A DNA stretch of 43,119 nucleotides from Stentor coeruleus (Eukaryota > Ciliophora > Heterotrichea > Heterotrichida > Stentoridae): assembly GCA_001970955.1 (NCBI GenBank), contig MPUH01000617.1, forward strand, positions 1 through 43,119, written 5' to 3'. The notes beneath the pieces were generated by a model, which worked only from the letters and a program-made list of their open reading frames with translations, was not told the origin of the DNA and made no database searches. The stretch's first letter is position 1. The number at the start of each line of letters is the position of its first letter. A program made the position numbers and the translations under genes. Below, in pieces: positions 32,101-42,918 of this stretch.

Positions 32101-33097
32101 AAGAATAATCGGAGAAGGAGATAAAGTTAAAGGAGCCATTCGTAAGATTTACCAAACAATGCAAAGAATGCCTAAGACTGCATTTGATAAATGGAGAAAA
32201 TATCTTGAGGGACTTAAAAATAAACAATTCTTTGACAACTTAAGAAGTGCTAAACTTCAAAATTGTTTGACTCGTATACCAATTAGAGTTACACGTGATG
32301 CTTCTCAAAGAATTCTTGGTGGTGGAAACAAGATTAAAGGATGTCTACAAAATCTTGTAAATGGTTTGAAGAATATTCCTAAGAAAGCTTTAAGAAATTG
32401 GAAGAATGCAGTGCAAGCTATTAAAGATAAGAAACTCTTCGATAATGCAAGATCTGCTAAACTTCAAAATGCTCTTGAAATATTCCAAAGAAAAACAATG
32501 AAAGAAGCTACTGAAAGATGTAAAGGTTTTATATTTGCTTCACCTGCTGTTAAAGCTATTATTAAGAGAATGGACGGAATCCTGAAGAGAAAACCTAAGC
32601 AAGCATTTGATAAATGGCGCAAATATGTTTTGGCTGTAAATAACAAAGAATTCCTTGATAGCGTTAAAAGTCAAAAACTTCTTAATTGTTTGAATAAAGT
32701 TACAAGAAGAACTTTAAGAGATGCAACCCAAAGAATAATTGGTGAAGGTGATAAAGTTAAAGGAGCTATTCGTAAGATTTATCAGACAATGCAAAGAATG
32801 CCTAAGACTGCATTTGATAAATGGAAGAAATATCTTGAAGGACTTAAGAATAAACAATTCTTTGATAATTTAAGAAGTGCTAAACTTAAGAATTGCTTGA
32901 GTCGTATTCCTTCAAGAGTAACACGTGATGCTTCTCAAAGAATACTTGGTGGTGGAAATAAGATTAAAGGATGCTTGCAAAATCTCGTTAATGGCTTAAA
33001 GAACATTCCTAAGAAAGCTTTGAGAAATTGGAAGAATGCCGTACAAGCTATTAAAGATAAGAAACTCTTCGACAATGCTAGATCTGTTAAACTTTAA
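29081..33097 (+). CDS. Giant repeat protein, second segment (gap to double stop)
   Basis: 1,338 codons of pure 630-bp repeats, starting inside an A module directly after the N and ending at TAA 33095-33097. The frame differs from the first segment only because at least 103 bases are missing at the gap; restoring the 630-bp phase restores the frame. Units up to about 32.15 kb are of type 1 (LKRRDFFDNVRSLKVK, IFASAAVKGTIKRLD). From about 32.17 kb they are of type 2 (LKNKQFFDNLRSAKL, KGCLQNLVNGLKNIPKKALR). The tryptophan motifs are regular throughout: AIEKWKKY, ALKKWRQT and AFDRWRKY, later AFDKWRKY, ALRNWKNA and AFDKWRKY. I read this as the middle of one protein, not a gene with its own start; no promoter-like DNA precedes it. 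Confidence 0.82.
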   Translation, partial: XDNVRSLKVKSCLEKIVKRTSRDASQRIIGGGNKIKGAMQNLINGLKNIPKKALKKWRQTVQDIKDKKLYDNARSAKLQLSLERLQRRTVKEAHERVRGLIFASAAVKGTIKRLDGLLKRKPKQAFDKWRKYVQAVNNKEFLDSVKSQKLLNCLNRVTKRTLRDATQRIVGEGDKVKGAIRKIYQTMQRMPKTAIEKWKKYLEGLKRRDFFDNVRSLKVKSCLEKIVKRTSRDASQRIIGGGNKIKGAMQNLINGLKNIPKKALKKWRQTVQDIKDKKLYDNARSSKLQISLERIQRRTMKEAHERLRGLIFASAAVKGTIKRLDGLLKRKPKEAFDRWRKYALAVNNKEFLDSVKSQKLLNCLNKVTRRTLRDATQRIVGEGDKVKGAIRKIYQTMQRMPKTAIEKWKKYLEGLKRRDFFDNVRSLKVKSALEKIVKRTSRDASQRIIGGGNKIKGAMQNLINGLKNIPKKALKKWRQTVQDIKDKKLYDNARSAKLQNSLERIQRRTMKEAHERLRGLIFASAAVKGTIKRLDCILKRKPKEAFDRWRKYVQAVNNKEFLDSVKSQKLLNCLNRVTKRTLRDATQRIIGEGDKVKGAIRKIYQTMQRMPKTAIEKWKKYLEGLKHRDFFDNVRSLKVKSALEKIVKRTSRDATQRIIGGGNKVKGAMQNLINGLKNIPKKALRRWAKTVQDIKDKKLYDNARSAKLQNSLEKLQRRTMKEAVERCKGLIFASAAVKGTIKRLDGILKRKPKQAFDKWRKYVQAVNNKEFLDSVKSQKLLNTLNKVTRRTLRDATQRIIGEGDKVKGAIRKIYQTMQRMPKTAIEKWKKYLEGLKHKDFFDNVRSLKVKSALEKIVKRTSRDATQRIIGGGNKVKGAMQNLINGLKNIPKKALRRWAKTVQDIKDKKLYDNARSSKLQISLQRLQRRTMKEAVDRCRGLIFASAAVKGTIKRLDGLLKRKPKQAFDKWRKYVQAVNNKEFLDSVKSQKLLNCLNKVTRRTLRDATQRIIGEGDKVKGAIRKIYQTMQRMPKTAFDKWRKYLEGLKNKQFFDNLRSAKLQNCLTRIPIRVTRDASQRILGGGNKIKGCLQNLVNGLKNIPKKALRNWKNAVQAIKDKKLFDNARSAKLQNALEIFQRKTMKEATERCKGFIFASPAVKAIIKRMDGILKRKPKQAFDKWRKYVLAVNNKEFLDSVKSQKLLNCLNKVTRRTLRDATQRIIGEGDKVKGAIRKIYQTMQRMPKTAFDKWKKYLEGLKNKQFFDNLRSAKLKNCLSRIPSRVTRDASQRILGGGNKIKGCLQNLVNGLKNIPKKALRNWKNAVQAIKDKKLFDNARSVKL

Positions 33098-33121
33098 ATG
33101 TCTCTTGAAAGTATTAAATAA
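33095..33121 (+). other. Two in-frame TAA codons inside the giant ORF
   Basis: TAA at 33095-33097 and again at 33119-33121, in the same frame, 24 bases apart, in a B module. Related units have CAA (Gln) at the first site and AAA (Lys) at the second. The 40 bases around them contain several other changes from the repeat consensus. The frame on both sides is the same and repeat phase is not disturbed. No 15- or 16-nt GT..AG intron fits here. Either a consensus error, a real inactivating change, or the boundary of two proteins. Confidence 0.8.
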
Positions 33122-36100
33122 AGAACAATGAAAGAAGCTAATGACCGATTCAAAGGTTTAATTTTTGCTGCTCCTCAAGTCACAGCTGTTATCAAAAGAA
33201 TGGATGGCCTTCTTAAACGTAAACCTAAAGAAGCATTTGATAGATGGCGTAAATATGTTGTCGCAGTAAATAACAATGAAATTCTTGACAATGTTAGAAG
33301 TCAAAAACTACTTACTTGCCTTAAGAAGGTTCCAATTAGAGTTCTAAGAGATACAACTCAAAGAATTGCTGGTGAAGGTGATAAAGTAAAAGGAGCTCTT
33401 AAGAAAATCTATCCAACTATGCAAAGAATGCCTAAATCTGCTATAGAAAAATGGAAGAAATATCTTGAAGGTTTAAAAAATAAACAATTCTTCGATAATT
33501 TAAGAAGTGCTAAACTTAAGAATTGCCTAACTCGTATTCCAACAAGAGTTACTCGTGATGCTACTCAAAGAATCTTTGGTGGAGGAAATAAAATTGCTGG
33601 AGCATTGAAGAATCTTGTTAATGGATTGAAAAATATTCCTAAGAAAGCTTTAAGAAATTGGAAGAATGCAGTACAAGCTATTAAAGATAAGAAACTCTTT
33701 GATAATGCAAGATATATTCCAAGAAAAGCTTTAAGAAATTGGAAGAATGCTGTACAAGCTATAAAAGATAAGAAACTTTTCGATAATGCAAGAACTGCTA
33801 AATTACAAAATACACTTGAAAGATTAGAGAGAAGAACATTGAAAGATACTTGTGAAAGATGTAAAGGAATCATATTTGCAGCTCCACATGTTAAAGCTGT
33901 TGTTAAAAGAATGGATGCTATTCTTAAGAGAAAGCCTAAGGAAGCATTTGATAAATGGCGCAAATATGTTTTAGCGGTTAATAATAAAGAATTCCTTGAC
34001 AATGTTAAAAGCCAAAAACTTCTTAACTGCCTTAATAGAGTGACTAGAAGGACACTTAGGGATGCAACACAAAGAATTCTTGGAGAAGGTGATAAAGTTA
34101 AAGGAGCAATCCGAAAGATTTATCAGACAATGCAAAGAATGCCAAAGACTGCTCTTGATAAATGGAAGAAATATCTTGAAGGACTTAAACATAAAGATTT
34201 CTTCGATAATCTTAGAAGCGCAAAACTTAAGAACTGCTTAAGTCGTATTCCTACAAGAGTAACACGTGATGCTTCTCAAAGAATTCTTGGTGGAGGAAAC
34301 AAGATTAAAGGATGCTTACAAAATCTAGTTAATGGCTTGAAGAATATTCCTAAGAAAGCTCTTAGAAATTGGAAGAATGCAGTACAAGCTATTAAAGATA
34401 AGAAACTCTTCGATAATGCAAGATCTGCTAAGCTTCAAAATTCACTTGAAAAGATTCCAAGAAGAACAATGAAAGAAGCTTGTGAAAGATGTAAAGGATT
34501 AATATTTGCTTCTCCTGCAGTTAAAGCTATTATCAAGAGAATGGATGGTATACTTAAAAGAAAGCCTAAACAAGCATTTGATAAATGGCGCAGATACGTT
34601 CTTGCTGTTAATAATAAAGAATTCCTTGACAGTGTTAAAAGTCAAAAACTTCTTAATTGTTTGAATAAAGTTACAAGAAGAACTCTAAGAGATGCAACCC
34701 AAAGAATAGTTGGTGAAGGAGATAAAGTTAAAGGAGCTATCCGTAAGATCTACCAGACAATGCAAAGAATGCCTAAGACTGCATTTGATAAATGGAGAAA
34801 ATATCTTGAAGGCTTAAAAAATAAACAATTCTTTGACAACTTAAGAAGTGCTAAACTCATAAATTGTTTAAGTCGTATCCCTACAAGAGTTACACGAGAT
34901 GCTTCTCAAAGAATACTTGGAGGTGGAAATAAGATTAAAGGATGCTTACAGAATTTTGTTAATGGTCTTAAGAATATACCTAAGAAAGCTTTGAGAAATT
35001 GGAAGAATGCAGTACAAGCTATTAAAGATAAGAAACTCTTCGATAATGCCAGATCTGCTAAACTTCTAAATGCTCTTGAAAGATTACAAAGAAGAACAAT
35101 GAAAGAAGCTTCTGAACGTTGTAAAGGTTTTATTTTTGCTGCTCCTAAAGTCAAAGCAGTTATCAAGAGAATGGATGGTCTACTTAAACGCAAACCTAAG
35201 GAAGCATTTGATAGATGGCGTAAATATGTAATCGCTGTGAAAAATAATGAGATTCTTGATAATGTTAGAAGCCAAAAACTTATTCTTGCCCTTAATAGAG
35301 TTCCAATTAGAGTTTTAAGAGATACAACTCAAAGAATAGCTGGAGAAGGCGATAAAGTTAAAGGAGCTCTTAAGAAAATCTATCAAACAATGCAAAGAAT
35401 GCCTAAGACTGCATTTGATAAATGGAGAAAATATCTTGAAGGACTTAAGAATAAACAATTCTTCGACAATTTAAGAAGTGCTAAACTTAAGAATTGTTTG
35501 AGTCGCATTCCTACAAGAGTTACACGTGATGCTTCTCAAAGAATACTTGGAGGTGGAAATAAAATTAAAGGATGCTTACAGAATTTGGTTAATGGCCTTA
35601 AAAATATACCAAAGAAAGCTCTAAGGACCTGGAAGAACACTGTTCAAGCAATTAAAGATAAAAAACTCTTTGATAACGCAAGATCTGCTAAATTACAACT
35701 TGCTCTTGAAAGATTACAAAGAAAAACAATGAAAGAAGCTACAGACAGATGTAAAGGTTTTATATTCGCTGCTCCTAAAGTTAAAGCTGTTATCAAGAGA
35801 ATGGATGGTCTTCTTAAACGTAAACCTAAGGAAGCATTTGATAGATGGCGTAAATATGTAGCTGCAGTAAAAAATAATGAGATTCTTGATAATGTAAGAA
35901 CCCAAAAACTTCTTTTAGCTCTTAAGAGAGTTCCAGTTAGAACATTAAGAGATGCTACTCAAAGAATTATTGGAGAAGGTGATAAAGTTAAAGGAGCTCT
36001 TAAGAAGATCTACAGCACAATGCAAAGAATGCCTAAGACTGCATTTGATAAATGGAAGAAATATCTTGAAGGACTTAAGAACAAACAATTCTTCGACAAC

Positions 36101-39100
36101 TTAAGAAGTGCTAAACTTAAGAATTGTTTAACTCGCATACCTTTAAGAGTAACTCGTGATGCTTCTCAAAGAATACTTGGTGGTGGAAATAAGATTAAAG
36201 GATGCTTACAAAACTTAGTCAATGGGTTAAAGAACATTCCTAAGAAGGCTCTTAGAAATTGGAAGAACGCCGTACAAGCCATCAAAGATAAGAAATTCTT
36301 CGACAATGCCAGATCACTTAAACTTCAACTATCTCTTGAACGTATTCCAAAACGAACTCTTAAAGAAGTCCATGAGCGTATTAAAGGCATAATCTTTGCA
36401 GCTCCACAAGTAACTGCTGTTATCAAAAGAATGGATGGGCTTCTGAAACGTAAGCCTAAAGAAGCATTTGACAAATGGCGAAGATTTGTCCAAGCAGTAA
36501 ATAACCAAGAAATTTTAGACAGTGTTCGTACACAAAAACTTCTTAACTGCCTAAATAAGATTCCAACAAGATCTTTAAGAGATGCAACACAAAGAATTGT
36601 AGGTGAAGGTGATAAAGTAAAAGGTGCCATTAAGAAAATCTACTCAACTCTTCAAAGAATGCCTAAAGTTGCTTTAGAAAAATGGAAGAAATATCTTGAA
36701 GGTTTAAAGAATAAACAATTCTTCGATAACTTAAGAAGTGCTAAACTCAAGAATTGCTTAACTCGTATACCTACAAGAGTTACTCGTGATGCTAGTCAAA
36801 GAATACTTGGTGGTGGAAATAAGATTAAAGGATGCTTACAGAATCTTGTAAATGGACTAAAGAATATACCTAAGAAAGCTTTAAGAAATTGGAAGAATGC
36901 AGTACAAGCTATTAAAGATAAGAAATTCTTTGATAATGCCAGATCATTGAAATTACAACTTTCTCTTGAACGTATTCCTAAGAGAACATTGAAAGAATGT
37001 CATGAGAGAATTAGAGGTATAATGTTTACTGCTCCTCGTGTAACAGCTGTAGTAAAAAGAATGGATGGTATTCTTAAACGCAAACCTAAGGAAGCATTTG
37101 ATAAATGGCGTAGATATGTACAAGCTGTAAATAATAAAGAAGTCCTTGACAATGTGAGAACTCAAAAATTGTTAATTGCTTTAAATAAGATTCCAGTAAG
37201 AACTTTAAGAGATGCTACTCAAAGAATACTTGGAGAAGGAAGCAAAGTTAAAGGAGCTATAAGGAAGATATATAGTACAATGCAAAGAATGCCTAAGACT
37301 GCTTTTGATATGTGGAAGAAATATCTTGAAGGATTAAAGAATAAACAATTCTTTGATAACTTAAGAAGTGCTAAACTTAAGAATTGCTTAACTCGTATTC
37401 CTACAAGAGTAACTCGTGATGCTAGTCAAAGAATACTTGGTGGTGGAAATAAGATTAAAGGATGCTTACAGAATCTTGTAAATGGACTTAAGAATATTCC
37501 TAAGAAAGCTTTTAGAAATTGGAAGAATGCAGTACAAGCTATTAAAGATAAGAAATTCTTTGATAATGCAAGATCTGTTAAACTTCAACTTTCTCTTGAA
37601 TGTATTCCAAAAAGAACATTGAAAGAAGCCATGAAAGATTTAAAGGAATTATTTTTACAGCACCTCGTGTTACAGCTGTTGTTAAAAGAATGGATGGAAT
37701 TCTTAAACGCAAACCTAAAGAAGCATTTGATAAATGGCGTAAATATGTTCAAGCTGTTAATAACAAAGAAATTCTCGATAATGTTAGAAGCCAAAAACTT
37801 CTTAATTGTTTGAAAAGAGTTTCAAAAAGAAATTTAAAGAGATGCAACTCAAAGAATAGTTGGAGAAGGTGATAAAGTCAAAGGAGCTATTCGTAAGATT
37901 TATCAGACAATGCAAAGAATGCCTAAGACTGCATTTGACAAGTGGAGAAAATATCTTGAAGGACTTAAGAACAAACAATTCTTTGATAACTTAAGAAGTG
38001 CTAAACTCAAGAATTGTTTAAGTCGTATTCCTACAAGAGTTACACGTGATGCTTCTCAAAGAATTCTTGGAGGTGGAAACAAGATTAAAGGATGCTTACA
38101 AAATCTTGTAAATGGCTTGAAGAATATCCCTAAGAAAGCTTTGAGAAATTGGAAGAATGCAGTACAAGCTATTAAAGATAAGAAACTTTTCGATAATGCC
38201 AGATCTGCTAAACTCCTAAATGCTCTTGAAAGATTAAATAGAAGAACTTTGAAAGAAGCTTGTGAACGTTGCAAAGGATTTATTTTTGCTGCTCCTAAAG
38301 TCAAAGCAGTTATCAAGAGAATGGATGGTTTACTTAAACGCAAACCAAAGGAAGCATTTGATAGATGGCGTAAATATGTAATCGCAGTGAAAAATAATGA
38401 GATTCTTGATAATGTTAGAAGCCAAAAACTTTTACTTGCTCTTAATAGAGTTCCAATTAGAGTTCTAAGAGATACAACTCAAAGAATAGCTGGAGAAGGA
38501 GATAAAGTTAAAGGAGCCCTTAAGAAAATCTATCAAACAATGCAAAGAATGCCTAAGACTGCATTTGATAAATGGAGAAAATATCTTGAAGGACTTAAGA
38601 ATAAACAATTCTTCGACAATTTAAGAAGTGCTAAACTTAAGAATTGTTTGAGTCGTATTCCTACAAGAGTTACAAGAGATGCTTCTCAAAGAATACTTGG
38701 AGGTGGAAATAAGATTAAAGGATGCTTACAAAATCTTGTTAATGGTCTTAAAAATATACCTAAGAAAGCTTTGAGAAATTGGAAGAATGCAGTACAAGCT
38801 ATTAAAGATAAGAAACTTTTCGATAATGCCAGATCAGCTAAACTTCAAAACGCACTTGAAAGAATCACCAGAAAAACATTGAAAGATGCTTGTGAACGTT
38901 GTAAAGGATTTATCTTTGCTGCTCCTAAAGTTAAAGCTATCATCAAGAGAATGGATGGTCTTTTGAAGAGAAAGCCTAAGGAAGCATTTGACAAATGGCG
39001 TAAATATGTAGCTGCAGTGAAAAATAACGAGATTCTTGACAATGTAAGAACACAAAAACTTCTTTTAGCTCTAAAGAGAGTACCAGTTAGAACCTTAAGA

Positions 39101-42100
39101 GATGCTACTCAAAGAATAATCGGAGAAGGAGATAAAGTTAAAGGTGCTCTTAAGAAAATATACCAAACAATGCAAAGAATGCCTAAGACTGCATTTGATA
39201 AATGGAAGAAATACTTAGAAGGACTTAAGAACAAACAATTCTTCGACAATTTAAGAAGTGCTAAACTCAAGATTTGTTTAACTCGCATACCTTTAAGAGT
39301 AACTCGCGATGCTACTCAAAGAGTTATTGGAGGTGGAAACAAGATCAAAGGATGCTTACAGAACTTAGTCAATGGATTAAAGAACATACCTAAAAAAGCT
39401 TTAAGAAACTGGAAGAATGCAGTGCAAGCTATTAAAGATAAGAAACTATTTGATAACGCAAGATCTGCTAAACTCCTAAACGCACTCGAAAGAATTAACA
39501 GAAGGACAATGAAAGAAGCAACTGACAGATGCAAAGGCTTTATCTTTGCTGCACCAAGAGTCAAAGCTGTTGTTAAAAGAATGGATGGTCTTCTAAAGAG
39601 AAAGCCTAAGGAAGCATTTGACAAATGGCGCAAATATGTAATCGCAGTAAAAAATAATGAAATCCTTGATAATGTAAGAACCCAGAAACTTCTTTTAGCT
39701 CTAAAGAGAGTACCAATAAGAACTTTAAGAGATGCCACTCAAAGAATTATCGGAGAAGGAGATAAAGTTAAAGGAGCTCTTAAGAAGATCTATCAAACGA
39801 TGCAAAGAATGCCTAAGACTGCATTTGAGAAATGGAAGAAATATCTTGAAGGACTTAAGAGAAGAGACTTTTTCGACAATGTTAGAAGCCTTAAAGTCAA
39901 ATCAGCTCTTGAAAAGATTGTAAAGAGAACTTCAAGAGATGCTTCTCAAAGAATTATTGGAGGCGGAAATAAGATTAAAGGGGCTATGCAAAACTTGATT
40001 AATGGCTTGAAAAATATTCCTAAGAAAGCACTTAAAAAATGGAGACAGACTGTTCAAGATATTAAAGATAAGAAACTTTATGACAATGCCAGATCTTCTA
40101 AACTCCAAATTTCTCTTGAAAGACTTCAAAGAAGGACAATGAAAGAAGCTGTTGAAAGATGTAGAGGATTAATATTTGCTTCAGCTGCTGTTAAAGGAAC
40201 CATTAAAAGACTTGATGCTCTTCTTAAACGCAAACCTAAGGGAGCCTTTGATAGATGGCGAAAATATGTCCAAGCTGTAAATAACAAAGAATTCCTCGAT
40301 AGTGTTAAAAGCCAAAAACTTCTTAACTGTCTTAATAGAGTAACCAAAAGAACATTAAGAGATGCAACTCAAAGAATTATTGGTGAAGGAGATAAGATTA
40401 AAGGAGCCATTCGTAAGATCTATCAAACAATGCAAAGAATGCCTAAGACTGCAATTGAGAAATGGAAGAAATATCTTGAAGGACTTAAGAGAAGAGACTT
40501 TTTCGACAATGTTAGAAGCCTTAAAGTCAAATCAGCTCTTGAAAAGATTGTAAAGAGAACTTCAAGAGATGCTTCTCAAAGAATTCTTGGTGGTGGTAAT
40601 AAAATCAAAGGCGCTATGCAAAACATTGTCAATGGATTAAAGAATATTCCAAAGAGAGCTTTAAGAAAATGGACTAAAACAGTTCAAGATATTAAAGAAA
40701 AGAAACTTTATGATAACGCTAGGTCTTCTAAACTTCAAATCTCACTTGAAAGACTTGAAAGAAGGACAATGAAAGATGCTGTTGAAAGATGTAGAGGTCT
40801 TATCTTCGCTTCAGCATCAGTTAGAGCAACAATCAAAAGAATGGATGCAATCCTTAAACGTAAACCTAAGCAAGCTTTTGATAAATGGCGTAAATACATT
40901 CAAGCTGTAAACAACAAAGAATTCCTCGACAGCGTTAAAAGCCAAAAACTCTTAAACTGTTTAAACAAAGTTACAAAAAGAACTTTAAGAGATGCAACTC
41001 AAAGAATAATCGGAGAAGGTGATAAAGTTAAAGGAGCAATTCGTAAAATCTATCAAACAATGCAAAGAATGCCTAAATCAGCTCTTGAGAAATGGAAGAA
41101 ATATCTTGAAGGACTTAAACGTAGAGACTTTTTCGATAATGTTAGAAGCCTTAAAGTTAAATCATCACTTGAAAAGATAGTAAAAAGAACTTCAAGAGAT
41201 GCTTCTCAAAGAATACTTGGTGGTGGAAATAAGATTAAAGGAGCTATGCAAAACTTAATTAATGGATTAAAGAATATTCCAAAGAGAGCTCTTAGAAAAT
41301 GGGCAAAGACTGTTCAAGATATTAAAGATAAGAAACTTTATGATAATGCAAGATCTTCTAAACTTTTGATTTCACTTCAAAGAATTCAAAGAAGAACAAT
41401 GAAAGATGTTCATGAGAGAGTTAGAGGACTTATGTTTGCTTCACCACATATCAAAGCAACTATTAAAAGAATGGATGCTATTCTTAAGAGAAAACCTAAA
41501 GAAGCATTTGATAGATGGAGAAAATATGTTCAAGCTGTGAATAATAAAGAATTTTTGGATAGTGTTAAAAGTCATAAGCTGCTTATTTGTTTAAATAGAG
41601 TTACTAAGAGAACTTTAAGAGATGCTACTCAGAGGATTGTTGGAGAAGGAGATAAGGTTAAAGGGGCTATTAGGAAGATATATCAGACTATGCAAAGAAT
41701 GCCTAAGACTGCTGTAGAAAAATGGAAGAAATATATTGAAGGTCTAAAACATAGAGACTTCTTTGATAATGTTAGAAGCCTCAAAGTTAAATCATCACTT
41801 GAGAAAATTATTAAGAGAACTACTCGTGATGCTTCACAAAGGATTATTGGAGGTGGAAACAAAATTAAAGGTGCTATGCAGAATTTAATCAATGGACTTA
41901 AGAATATTCCTAAAAAAGCTCTTAGAAAATGGAGGCAGACAGTTCAAGATATTAAAGATAAGAAACTTTATGATAACGCCAGATCAGCTAAACTTCAAAA
42001 TTCACTTGAAAGAATACAAAGAAGGTCAATGAAAGAGGCTGTTGAAAGATGTAGAGGATTAATATTTGCATCAGCTTCAGTTAAAGCTACAATTAAGAGA

Positions 42101-42918
42101 ATGGATGCTATTCTTAAACGTAAACCTAAGCAAGCATTTGATAGATGGAGAAAATATGTTCTTGCTGTTAATAATAAAGAATTCCTTGATAGCGTTAAAA
42201 GCCAAAAACTTTTGAATTGTTTGAATAAAGTTACTAGAAGAACATTAAGAGATGCTACACAAAGAATTATTGGTGAAGGAGATAAAGTTAAAGGAGCTAT
42301 AAGAAAAATATATCAAACTATGCAAAGAATGCCTAAATCAGCTCTTGAGAAATGGAAGAAATATCTTGAAGGACTTAAGAGAAGAGACTTTTTCGACAAT
42401 GTTAGAAGCCTTAAAGTCAAATCAGCTCTTGAAAAGATTGTAAAGAGAACTTCAAGAGATGCTTCTCAAAGAATTCTTGGAGGAGGAAACAAGATCAAAG
42501 GGGCTATGCAAAACTTGATTAACGGTTTGAAGAATATTCCTAAAAAAGCACTTAAAAAATGGAGACAGACCGTACAAGATATTAAAGATAAGAAATTATA
42601 TGACAATGCAAGATCATCTAAACTTCAAATATCACTTGATAGGATTCAAAGAAGGACAATGAAAGAAGCTCATGAAAGGCTTAGAGGACTAATATTTGCT
42701 TCAGCAGCAGTTAAAGGTACCATTAAAAGACTTGATGCCCTGCTTAAACGCAAACCTAAAGAAGCATTTGATAGATGGCGTAAATATGTTCAAGCTGTAA
42801 ACAATAAAGAGTTCCTCGATAGTGTTAAAAGCCAAAAACTTCTTAATTGTCTTAACAGAGTCACCAAAAGAACTTTAAGAGATGCTACACAAAGAATTGT
42901 TGGTGAAGGAGATAAGAT
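33122..42918 (+). CDS. Giant repeat protein, third segment (double stop to second gap)
   Basis: About 3,265 codons of 630-bp repeats in the same frame as the segment before the two TAA codons, with one local defect: a 1-base loss at about 37629 and a 1-base gain at about 37836 put roughly 207 bases in another frame, in which the normal C module is still read. Units from here to about 39.82 kb are type 2 (AAPKVKAVIKRMDGLLKRKP, ILDNVRSQKL); from there to the gap they are type 1 again. A 27-residue internal duplication lies at 33635-33793. The sequence continues the helical centrin/spasmin-binding pattern without any new domain. If the two stops are real, the first possible start is ATG 33128, inside a module, which would be unusual for a gene. 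I favour one continuous protein. Confidence 0.82.
33635..33793 (+). repeat. 81-bp in-frame internal duplication in one B module
   Basis: The segment coding for IPKKALRNWKNAVQAIKDKK and the next seven residues starts at 33635 and is repeated from 33716, so the unit length here is 711 instead of 630 bp. The copies differ in a few bases (CCTAAG against CCAAGA, for example), so they are not a simple read-through of the same sequence. It adds one extra tryptophan motif and keeps the frame. Confidence 0.88.
37629..37838 (+). other. Compensating pair of 1-nt frameshifts
   Basis: Compared with neighbouring units, one base is missing at about 37629-37630 (GAAGCC-ATG where others have GAAGCTCATG) and one A is extra at about 37835-37838 (TTTAAAGAGATG where others have TTTAAGAGATG). 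Repeat phase before and after is unchanged. The main frame hits a stop at 37811-37813 between them, so the protein would be cut unless these are sequence errors. Confidence 0.8.

Noticed and set aside
33095..33121. TAA read as glutamine (alternative ciliate code)
   Set aside because: Conserved genes in the window end in TAA at the expected place and use CAA for Gln; the second TAA replaces Lys, not Gln, in related units.
33080..33130. A 15-16 nt mini-intron that would remove the two TAA codons
   Set aside because: GT..AG pairs here give lengths of 12, 13 or 26 nt, not 15 or 16, and none restores the repeat consensus.
33565..34002. Minus-strand open frames inside the giant array (up to 145 codons, many similar ones)
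   Set aside because: They recur in step with the 630-bp repeat and are shadows of an A-rich coding strand that seldom yields antisense stops; the sense frame has the coherent W-motif pattern.
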